Shown here: positions 57,422 to 64,000 of the stretch, piece by piece | How the letters are laid out: each line of letters begins with the position of its first letter | Position numbering within the stretch: position 1 is the first letter of the stretch | Assembly: GCF_003315345.1 (NCBI RefSeq) | Contig: NZ_QNRO01000006.1 | Coordinates: forward strand, 124,001 to 188,000 | Direction: 5' to 3' | Length of the DNA: 64,000 bases | Origin: Marinobacter pelagius | GTDB taxonomy: Bacteria; Pseudomonadota; Gammaproteobacteria; Pseudomonadales; Oleiphilaceae | The notes under the pieces: model-generated | Database searches by the model: none | What the model was told of the DNA's origin: nothing | What the model saw: only the letters and a program-made list of their open reading frames with translations | Position numbers and translations under genes: made by a program

Positions 57422-59479
57422 ATGAAAACGGTTGTGAGTGTGAGCCAGGGATCGTCCGAATACGATTACGAGATGGAAACCGAATTCCTTGGGCAGGCGT
57501 TCCGGGTGATCCGCATCGGCACGGACGGCGACATCGAAAAGGCCGAATCCGTCCTGGAGTCCGTGCACCCCCAGGCAGATGCCATCGGCCTGAGCATGAT
57601 TCACGACCACTACCAGGTGGGCAGGGAACAACTGGAGCACCCGGAAACCGCCAGGCTGGAAGCCTGCGTGCCCGACAAACCGGTCACCACGGGCGCCGGC
57701 TTGCGCGGCATCCTGCAGGAATGGGCCGTTCGCCACACCCAGACTGAACTGGGGCATTTTTTTGACAATGCCCGGGTGCTCTTCCTGAACGGCCAGGCTG
57801 GCTATCGGATTGCCAGGTCCTTGTCCGAACACACCGATAACCTGCAATTCGCGGATCCTTACCTGGATTTCGGGGTGCCGCGGGTCCTGACCTCCCTCGT
57901 CCAGCTCGAAACCTACACCCGGCTCACCGCGCCGCTGATGTTCCGGCCGATGGCGGTCAAAGCCATCAACGCATTGCACCAGAGCCCGTTGTACCGCCTG
58001 GGTGAGAACCTGGTGGCCGGCTCCCTGCACAGTGCAGTCCGGGACTCCCATGTGATCGTGGGTGCGATTGGTGACCTTGAAAGCTTCACCGAGAAGGAGC
58101 TGGACGGCAAAACCATCATCACCTCTCGGGTTACCGACTCGGTGTTGGACTGGATGCGCTCTCGGCGCGTGGCCATGGTGGTGGACTACAGCCCCTGGCT
58201 GGAGGGTCGTCCCATCGGTGTGAACGTGATGGAGGCGATGATCAGCGCCGCCCTGTCACGCACGCCGGAGCAACTGGGTGCGGACGACTTCCTGGAGGTC
58301 ATCCAGAGCCTGGGTATTGAACCGCGGATCCTGTACCCGAACGGCTACCGGCGGGTAAACCGGTTTGCCTTCGTGATTCACCCGTTGTCTCAGCAGTACC
58401 TGACCAAGACTCCGCCCCTGGACTGGGTGGCCAGTGTGTCGCCGCCCAAAGTGATGGACTTGGTGGAAAAGGCGATTGCCTACACACCACCGTTCGTCTA
58501 CTCAAAGGTTTCCGGTATCCGCTCACCCACCGGCGACGAAGTGGAAGGCTGGCTAATCACCGTGGGTGGCACGCCCCGGGAGATCATGGCCCATGGCCCG
58601 GAATTCACCTACAGCCGGTTGCTGGCGGCTGCCAAGCTGGCCAAGAAACTGGGCGCCCAGATCATGGGGCTCGGCGCGTTCACCAAGGTGGTAGGGGATG
58701 CGGGCATCACGGTGGCCAAGCGGGCGCCATTGCCGATCACCACGGGTAACAGCTACAGTGCCTCAGGAGCCCTCTGGGCCGCCCATGACGCAGCGAAGAA
58801 GGTGGGCCGTGTCCATGTCGGTGAAAGTGGCAAGATGGCCGGCAAAGCCATGGTGGTGGGTGCCACGGGGGCCATTGGCTCGGTCTGTGCCCGACTGTTG
58901 GCCAAGGCGGTCGATGAAATCTACATGGTGGCCCCCGAGGCGGCGAAACTGCTCGCCCTCAAGGAAAGCATTGAACTGGAAACCCCGGGCGCGGTGGTCC
59001 ATGTGGCCGCCACCACCAACCGGGATCTGGCGGATATGGACATGATCGTGACCGCCACCTCGGGCGCCGGCAAACGTATCCTGGACATCATGAAGGTGAA
59101 GCCCGGTTGTGTGATCACCGACGTTGCCCGGCCCCTGGATATTCCTGCAGAAGACGTGGCCAAGCGCCCGGATGTGCTGGTGATCGAATCCGGGGAAATC
59201 CAGCTGCCGGGGAACCCGAAGATGAAAGACATCGGGCTGCCCAAAGGCATCGCCTATGCCTGCCTGGCGGAGACAATTGTTCTGGCCCTGGAAGGGCGGT
59301 TCGAGAACTTCACACTGGGCCGGAACATCGAGTGGGAGAAGGTGCGGGAAATCTACAAACTCGGCCTGAAGCACGGTATGGAGCTGGCCTCCATCTCCGG
59401 CGTGAACGGGGTATTTACCGAGGAGGATTTTGAGCGGGTGAGGACCCTGGCGGCGCAGGCAACAGAGGAGCCCGCCTGA
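57422..59479 (+). CDS. Two-part protein with acyl-ACP-reductase-like C-terminus
   Basis: A 685-residue protein. The C-terminal half (about 370-680) resembles cyanobacterial long-chain acyl-ACP reductase: LGAFTKVVGDAG, TTGNSYSASGA near 440, the nucleotide loop VVGATGAIGSVCARL near 477-491, and AYACLAETIVLALEG, where Cys614 lines up with the thioester-forming cysteine of that enzyme (Cys294 in Synechococcus, from memory), then NFTLGRNIEWEKVREI. The N-terminal 340 residues (starting KTVVSVSQGSSEYDYEMETE) are not recognised; DAIGLSMIHDHYQVG and an Asp/Glu pattern give no family. Fatty aldehyde formation is a possibility. GGAAG is upstream. Confidence 0.7.
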   Translation: MKTVVSVSQGSSEYDYEMETEFLGQAFRVIRIGTDGDIEKAESVLESVHPQADAIGLSMIHDHYQVGREQLEHPETARLEACVPDKPVTTGAGLRGILQEWAVRHTQTELGHFFDNARVLFLNGQAGYRIARSLSEHTDNLQFADPYLDFGVPRVLTSLVQLETYTRLTAPLMFRPMAVKAINALHQSPLYRLGENLVAGSLHSAVRDSHVIVGAIGDLESFTEKELDGKTIITSRVTDSVLDWMRSRRVAMVVDYSPWLEGRPIGVNVMEAMISAALSRTPEQLGADDFLEVIQSLGIEPRILYPNGYRRVNRFAFVIHPLSQQYLTKTPPLDWVASVSPPKVMDLVEKAIAYTPPFVYSKVSGIRSPTGDEVEGWLITVGGTPREIMAHGPEFTYSRLLAAAKLAKKLGAQIMGLGAFTKVVGDAGITVAKRAPLPITTGNSYSASGALWAAHDAAKKVGRVHVGESGKMAGKAMVVGATGAIGSVCARLLAKAVDEIYMVAPEAAKLLALKESIELETPGAVVHVAATTNRDLADMDMIVTATSGAGKRILDIMKVKPGCVITDVARPLDIPAEDVAKRPDVLVIESGEIQLPGNPKMKDIGLPKGIAYACLAETIVLALEGRFENFTLGRNIEWEKVREIYKLGLKHGMELASISGVNGVFTEEDFERVRTLAAQATEEPA

Positions 59480-59488
59480 GCGGGCTCC
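59467..59488. terminator. Hairpin overlapping the reductase-like stop
   Basis: GGAGCCCGC-CTGA-GCGGGCTCC is perfect and includes the last codons. Between convergent genes; no T tract on either side, so termination is uncertain. Confidence 0.45.
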
Positions 59489-59492
59489 GGAC

Positions 59493-59897
59493 TCAGCCCA
59501 CTCCGTGGGCGCGGAAGTGCTCCACGTAGGCTTTGTCGACTTTCAGGATGTGGTGAGTCAGCCAGTCCTTTAGCAGCTCCAGGGTTTCTTCGCCGGCTGA
59601 GTCGCCGTTTTCATGGCGTTCGATCAGACTCATGATCTGGCCGGTGAATTTGTTGTGTTCGGCCTTGTGGGCGTCCGTCTCCGGGTAGCCCAGACGCAGG
59701 AACAGATCCTCCTCCACGATAAAGTGGTTCATGGTGTAATCCATGAGGGATTCCAGAATCTCGCTCGTTTTCTCCTGATCTGCGCCTCCCTCCAGTGCGT
59801 CATGCAGCTGGTTGGTCAGATCCACCAGCCACTTGTGTTGCTCATCAATCGCTCCGATTCCGACTTCAAGCTCTTTACTCCATGGCCAGAATGTCAT
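59493..59897 (-). CDS. Bacteriohemerythrin
   Basis: A 134-residue O2-binding di-iron protein. Ligands are in DEQHKWL, MNHFIVEE, HKAEHNKF and THHILKVD, giving the normal His/Glu/Asp set. It stores or senses oxygen. A FNR/Anr-type box lies 74 bases before the ATG. Confidence 0.95.
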   Translation of the reverse strand: MTFWPWSKELEVGIGAIDEQHKWLVDLTNQLHDALEGGADQEKTSEILESLMDYTMNHFIVEEDLFLRLGYPETDAHKAEHNKFTGQIMSLIERHENGDSAGEETLELLKDWLTHHILKVDKAYVEHFRAHGVG

Positions 59898-59970
59898 CGG
59901 TATCTCCCCTGTATTCCTGTTTATAGTTATGGTTCCTGAACCATCCTATGAACACGCATTCATTGGGATA

Positions 59971-59984
59971 TTGACTGACATCAA
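59971..59984 (-). promoter_or_regulatory. FNR/Anr-type site before bacteriohemerythrin
   Basis: On the minus strand TTGATGTCAGTCAA matches TTGAT-N4-ATCAA in nine of ten positions. Assuming the usual -41.5 spacing, TAGGAT (59948-59943) sits where a -10 should be. It points to low-oxygen induction. Confidence 0.6.
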
Positions 59985-60056
59985 GGAAGACGGGCGGGAT
60001 CCCGCCAAACAGTGGGCAGGATCAGCAGATTTGCAATATGCGGACAGGGGCGCAGG

Positions 60057-60566
60057 TCAGGCCGCAGCAATCGGGGCGGCTTCCCTCTCCAACAGGGCAC
60101 GTTTGCGATCTATGCCCCAGCGATAGCCGCTCAGGTTGCCGTCACTGCGCACCACGCGATGGCAGGGGATGACCACGGCCAGTCGATTGGCAGCGCAGGC
60201 ACCGGCCACCGCCCGGATCGCCTTCGGGTTCCCCACTTGTCTGGCGAGTTCGGCGTAACTGACTGTTTCACCCGGCGGAATGGTTTGAAGCGCTTCCCAC
60301 ACCCGTTTCTGAAACCCCGTGCCCTCGACAGAAAGGGGCAGGTCGAGCCCCGACTGTTGTGGCGCGTCGATAAACCGGACCACCTTCGGCAACATGCCAT
60401 CAAGGTCGTCGGTGGCTGGCGCCAGTATGGCATCCGGGAAGCGGATCTCTAGCGCAGAATGCAGGGAATCGGGATCGTCGCCCAGCTCGATGGTGCAAAG
60501 GCCGTTGTTGTCGGCGCCGGCAAGGACCCAGCCCAGGTTGCAGCGGTCAATGGCGTAACGGATCAC
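60057..60566 (-). CDS. ogt: Methylated-DNA--protein-cysteine methyltransferase
   Basis: A 169-residue suicide DNA repair protein removing alkyl groups from O6-methylguanine. The acceptor motif PCHRVVRSDG and the helix-turn-helix FQKRVWEAL are clear. The N-terminus VIRYAIDRCNLG resembles the Ada C-terminal half. The GTG at 60566 is eight bases after AGGAGG. A 14-base palindrome GGCGGGATCCCGCC at 59993-60006 lies downstream. Seventeen bases after the CDGSH-glutamate-synthase gene, so probably an operon. Confidence 0.93.
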   Translation of the reverse strand: MIRYAIDRCNLGWVLAGADNNGLCTIELGDDPDSLHSALEIRFPDAILAPATDDLDGMLPKVVRFIDAPQQSGLDLPLSVEGTGFQKRVWEALQTIPPGETVSYAELARQVGNPKAIRAVAGACAANRLAVVIPCHRVVRSDGNLSGYRWGIDRKRALLEREAAPIAAA

Positions 60567-60582
60567 GGGGCACCTCCTCTGA

Positions 60583-62157
60583 TCAGGTGGAAGGATCCAG
60601 TACCCCAGCGTACCGCACGCCACTGAGCAGCGCCATATCCCGGTTCCAGGTGGAAAGGTCGTCAATGGAGAACTTGCCAAGGCTGTCATGGCCGCAGGCC
60701 CGGGCCATCACCTGCATCAGGGACACAGAGCCCTGCAGGAAGTTCTTCAGCTGATGGGCGGACTTGTCTGCGTCCAGGCGCTGGCGCAGATCCTTTTTCT
60801 GGGTGGCGATGCCGGCCGGGCAGTTGTTGGTGTTGCAGATACGCGCGGCAACACACCCGATGGATTGCATGGCGCTATTGGCGACGGCGATACCATCCGC
60901 GCCCAGGGCCAGGGCCTTCACAAAGTCCATTGGCACACGAAGGCCACCGGTGACAATCAGGGTGACGCGACCGCTGGCGCCATGGTTATCCAGGTAACGG
61001 CGTGCCCGGGCGAGGGCAGGAATGGTGGGCACACTGATGTGGTCCCGGAAAATTTCCGGCGCTGCACCGGTGCCACCACCACGGCCATCCAGGATGATGT
61101 AATCGGCGCCGGCATCCAGGGCAAACTGGATATCCCGCTCGATGTGGTTGGCGCTGAGCTTGAAGCCCACCGGAATGCCGCCGGTAATCTCCCGGACCCG
61201 ACCGGCGAAGTCCCGGAAATCCTGAACCGAACTCAGATCTTCGAACGTGGGCGGCGACACCGCCGGCTCACCCTCGGGAATCCCCCGCACCTCGGAGATC
61301 CGGCCGGTATTCTTGTTGGCGGGCAGGTGGCCACCGGTGCCGGTTTTCGCCCCTTGACCGCCTTTGAAATGGAAGCTCTGGACTTTTTTGAGCAGGTCTT
61401 CCTCATACCCGAATTTGGCACTGGCCAGTTCGTAGAAGTACCGGGAGTTCTCTTCCTGCTCCTCCGGCAACATGCCGCCTTCGCCGGAGCAGATGCCGGT
61501 GCCGGCCAACTCCGCACCCCGTGCCAGGGCAATCTTGGCTTCCTCGGACAAAGCGCCAAAGCTCATGTCTGAAACCAGCAGGGGCATGCTCAACGTCAGC
61601 GGCTTCTTCGCTTCCGGGCCCACCACCAGCTCCGTGGCTACGTCCACGTCCTCCATCAGGGGCTTGTTGGCCATCTGGGCCACCATGATTTGCAGGTCGT
61701 CCCAGTGGGGCAGGGTATGGCGCGGCACGCCCATGGCGGTGACCGGACCGTGGTGACCCATACTTTCCAGGCCTTCTCGCGCAAGCTGATGAATGAACTC
61801 CACAGTGGGCTCTTCTTTGGTGGCTTTGGCCTTGGGGGCCTTGTCCTGTTTTCCGGACTTGCCGGATTCCTCGGAATCGCCGGAGATTTCTGGTGCTTCC
61901 TTGCCCACCAGATCATCACTGAATTGCTGGTGGGTGCCGTCGCAATAGGGTGGGTTGGCGGTCTGTTTGCACTGGCACAGCACCGCTTCTTCATTATCTT
62001 CCGCCACGAATTTCTGAGGCGTGATGCCGGTTCCGGCGTGGGAGCCATCGCAGAACGGCTGATCATCCGACCGGCCGCAGGCGCAGAACAGATATTCCTC
62101 GCCTTTCTCCAGCTTGACCTTGGTGGGCTTGTTGTCGGCAATGACTGGCTTTCCCAT
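60583..62157 (-). CDS. Tandem CDGSH-FMN glutamate synthase-like fusion
   Basis: A 524-residue protein. Residues about 20-45 (CACGRSDDQPFCDGSH) and 58-77 (CQCKQTANPPYCDGTH) are two CDGSH-type iron-sulphur sites, each with three Cys and one His. After a Lys/Pro/Glu linker (about 85-115) comes an FMN-binding glutamate synthase central domain: GGGTGAAPE, GGLRVPMDF and CNTNNCPAGIATQ, the last a possible Fe-S cysteine group. It lacks the amidotransferase part, so it is unlikely to be ordinary GltB; electron transfer from CDGSH to FMN is plausible. AGGAG precedes the ATG. Confidence 0.85.
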   Translation of the reverse strand: MGKPVIADNKPTKVKLEKGEEYLFCACGRSDDQPFCDGSHAGTGITPQKFVAEDNEEAVLCQCKQTANPPYCDGTHQQFSDDLVGKEAPEISGDSEESGKSGKQDKAPKAKATKEEPTVEFIHQLAREGLESMGHHGPVTAMGVPRHTLPHWDDLQIMVAQMANKPLMEDVDVATELVVGPEAKKPLTLSMPLLVSDMSFGALSEEAKIALARGAELAGTGICSGEGGMLPEEQEENSRYFYELASAKFGYEEDLLKKVQSFHFKGGQGAKTGTGGHLPANKNTGRISEVRGIPEGEPAVSPPTFEDLSSVQDFRDFAGRVREITGGIPVGFKLSANHIERDIQFALDAGADYIILDGRGGGTGAAPEIFRDHISVPTIPALARARRYLDNHGASGRVTLIVTGGLRVPMDFVKALALGADGIAVANSAMQSIGCVAARICNTNNCPAGIATQKKDLRQRLDADKSAHQLKNFLQGSVSLMQVMARACGHDSLGKFSIDDLSTWNRDMALLSGVRYAGVLDPST

Positions 62158-62259
62158 GGTACAGGCTCCTGAACCGTTGAATGAATTAAGGCTACAGGGG
62201 AGTACGTTGGCCGGGTGTTGATCGGACCAATACGGGGGAAAGTGTGGCTGAAGAAGGCA

Positions 62260-62281
62260 AATCCCGCCAATGGGCGGGATT
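62260..62281 (-). terminator. Hairpin after the alpha/beta hydrolase
   Basis: AATCCCGCC (62260-62268) pairs with GGCGGGATT (62273-62281), four-base loop, followed by TTT on the minus strand. Confidence 0.55.
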
Positions 62282-62285
62282 CCGT

Positions 62286-63074
62286 TTATTTCGCCAGATG
62301 CTCTGTCACGAAGGCGGCAACGGTCCCAAGAACTTTCGGCTGCTGCTCCCGATGGGGAACATGGCCGCAGTTCTCGAGGATGCCCTTGGCAGAGGGCCCC
62401 TTAACCCCTTCGGCAATACGCCGGGGAAACTCCAGGGTACCGAACTCATCGTGGTCGCCGTGAAGGGCCAGCACAGGGCAGCGCACCCGCGGCAGGAAAG
62501 GCTCCAGGTTCCAGTGGTGGAAGCTCGGGTCCAGCCAGACTTCGGTCCAGGCCTCCAGCACCCACCGGGCCTTGTCGCCGTGGTAGCGGGCCAGTTTGTC
62601 CATCTGTCCCGGTTTCTGGAACTGGACTTTGGCGGCCCGGATGCCGTTCAGGGTGTGTTCCTCCACAAAGGCCTGGGAGGCCTCGGTAATGACCAGCTCG
62701 CAGGCCTCACCAAACCGGCCGGCAATTATGATCGCCATGGCGCCGCCTACGCTGTGGCCGAAGAGCAGGAACTTTGTAAAGCCCAGGGCTTCCCTCAGGG
62801 CCGGAAAATAAATCTCCGCCTCTTCTTCGATAAAGCGTTGGGAAGGCAGCCCTTCACGCGGGGAAGACTGGCCGAAACCCAGGCGATCGTAGGCAATCAC
62901 CGGCCGCTCAAGCCGGCGCGCCAACGCCTCGGGAAAATCCCGCCAGAGTTTCACGCTCCCAAGGGAGTCATGAAGCAGCACCATGGGCGGGCGGTCTTCG
63001 GTGCCGGCTGGGGTCCAGGAGCGAACGAACAGCTCACCCCCGGGTACATCAACAAAGCAGTCCTGAACGTTCAA
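62286..63074 (-). CDS. Alpha/beta hydrolase
   Basis: A 262-residue hydrolase with LLHDSLGSVKLWRDFP (oxyanion), LFGHSVGGAMA (nucleophilic Ser), LHGDHDEFG (acid) and NCGHVPHRE (His). Cytoplasmic, substrate unknown. No ATG; TTG at 63074, eight bases after GGAGA. Confidence 0.87.
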   Translation of the reverse strand: MNVQDCFVDVPGGELFVRSWTPAGTEDRPPMVLLHDSLGSVKLWRDFPEALARRLERPVIAYDRLGFGQSSPREGLPSQRFIEEEAEIYFPALREALGFTKFLLFGHSVGGAMAIIIAGRFGEACELVITEASQAFVEEHTLNGIRAAKVQFQKPGQMDKLARYHGDKARWVLEAWTEVWLDPSFHHWNLEPFLPRVRCPVLALHGDHDEFGTLEFPRRIAEGVKGPSAKGILENCGHVPHREQQPKVLGTVAAFVTEHLAK

Positions 63075-63126
63075 GACAGGTTCTCCAGATTCATTCAGTT
63101 TTTATTCAACGTCGGAATGGCCGAAA

Positions 63127-64000
63127 TCAGCCCACCAATTCCCGCAAATCTGCCAGGAAACGGTCCACCTGGGCCTCACTGGTGGACCAGGAGCACATCA
63201 GCCGGGCACAGCCGCCAATGAAGTTGTAGAAGCGCCAGCCCTTTGCTCGCAGTGCGGCCTGGACCGGTTCCGGCATCTCTACGAACACTCCGTTCACCTG
63301 TCTCGGGTAGCGCAGGCTCACCCCCGGCAACCCGGCCAGGCCCTTTTCCAGTCGCGCGGCGCAGGCATTGGCGTGGCGGGCGTTGGCCAGCCAGACCTCG
63401 TTCTCCAGTAGCCCGCACCAGGGGGCGGAAATATACCGCATCTTGGAGGCCAGCTGCCCGGCCTGCTTGCAGCGCCACTCGAAGTCCTCGGCGAGGTCCC
63501 GGTTGAAGAACACCACGGCTTCACCGAGGGCCAGCCCGTTCTTGGTGCCGGAGAAGCACAACACATCCACGCCGGCTTTCCAGGTGATCTCGGAAGGGTG
63601 CACATCCAGCGCCGCCACGGCATTGGCGAAGCGGGCACCATCCATGTGAATGTTCAGCCGGTGCTTGTCTGCCACGGCACGGATGGCTTTCAGTTCCTCC
63701 GGGGTATAGACCGTACCCACTTCCGTGGCCTGGGTCAGGCTCAGGGCCTTGGGCTTCGGGTAATGGATGTCCGTGCGCTTGGTCACCAGGTGCTCTATGC
63801 TCTCCGGCGTCAGTTTGCCATCCGGCCCCTCGCCGAGGAGCAGTTTGGCACCGTTGGAGGCGTATTCCGGGCCACCGCATTCATCGGTCTCGACGTGTGC
63901 CAGCTCATGGCAGATCACACTGTGAAAGGACTGCCCGATGGAGGCCAGGGCCAGCGAGTTGGCGGCGGTGCCGTTGAAGACGAAATACACATCGCAGTCG
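63127..64000 (-). CDS. Low-specificity L-threonine aldolase, C-terminal part
   Basis: The frame leaves the window on the right; 290 or more residues are seen of about 345. It has the beta-eliminating lyase fold: VFNGTAANSLAL, HMDGARFANA and the PLP lysine in FSGTKNGLALGEAV. It cleaves threonine or allo-threonine to glycine and acetaldehyde. The N-terminal start lies beyond base 64000. Confidence 0.9.
   Translation of the reverse strand, partial: DCDVYFVFNGTAANSLALASIGQSFHSVICHELAHVETDECGGPEYASNGAKLLLGEGPDGKLTPESIEHLVTKRTDIHYPKPKALSLTQATEVGTVYTPEELKAIRAVADKHRLNIHMDGARFANAVAALDVHPSEITWKAGVDVLCFSGTKNGLALGEAVVFFNRDLAEDFEWRCKQAGQLASKMRYISAPWCGLLENEVWLANARHANACAARLEKGLAGLPGVSLRYPRQVNGVFVEMPEPVQAALRAKGWRFYNFIGGCARLMCSWSTSEAQVDRFLADLRELVG

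Overview
The window reads as chromosomal DNA of a marine gammaproteobacterium close to Marinobacter (order Pseudomonadales/Alteromonadales border). This rests on the Pseudomonas-type run gyrA-serC-pheA-hisC-tyrA/aroA-cmk-rpsA-ihfB-lapA-lapB-pyrF, including the tyrA-aroA gene fusion, on protein-level resemblance of most products to Marinobacter and Pseudomonas, and on a GC-rich composition with lower-GC intergenic patches. The genus is an inference from memory; no search was run. No prophage, insertion sequence, CRISPR array or integrase was seen.

Layout. 0-9.5 kb: the start of a secreted ferritin-like (DUF2202) protein, a Lon-type protease overlapped by a tandem universal stress protein, a ZIP-type transporter, an ftsH copy translationally coupled to a small thiamine-binding-type protein, gamma-glutamyltransferase and purU. 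9.6-23 kb: the gyrA-to-pyrF block, mostly one direction with 1-4 base overlaps, giving aromatic and serine biosynthesis plus ribosomal protein S1, IHF and LPS regulation. 23-38 kb: two inverted covarying palindromic elements, tRNA-Asn, aspartate aminotransferase, uvrB, a divergent pair (C39 peptidase/GNAT and RimK-like ATP-grasp), a CDF transporter, pyrD, rmf, rlmKL, an outer membrane protein, an exonuclease-like small protein, M18 aminopeptidase and a second identical tRNA-Asn. 38-49 kb: hydrolase, esterase tesA, ABC pair ybbA-ybbP, a periplasmic binding protein, an SCP2-like/iron-alcohol dehydrogenase operon behind a palindromic operator, a BepA-like M48 lipoprotein, DUF599 and two thioesterases. 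49-56 kb: a third covarying palindrome, htpG, a cluster of four REP-like hairpins, a 30-residue ORF with an excellent ribosome binding site, an OxyR-like site and katG, dusC and a secreted metallo-beta-lactamase-fold protein. 56-64 kb: class I aldolase, a two-part protein whose C-terminal half looks like cyanobacterial acyl-ACP reductase, an FNR/Anr-type site before bacteriohemerythrin, ogt, a tandem-CDGSH/FMN glutamate synthase fusion, an alpha/beta hydrolase and a truncated threonine aldolase.

Functional themes are stress and proteostasis (Lon, FtsH, HtpG, BepA-like, KatG, Usp, RMF, UvrB, Ogt), amino-acid and nucleotide biosynthesis, and lipid or aldehyde chemistry (acyl-ACP-reductase-like protein, alcohol dehydrogenase, SCP2-like protein, thioesterases, esterases). 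The best candidates for something undescribed are the 685-residue reductase-like protein, the palindromic elements whose arms change between copies but stay self-complementary within each copy, the C39-GNAT/ATP-grasp pair, and the 30-residue ORF before katG.
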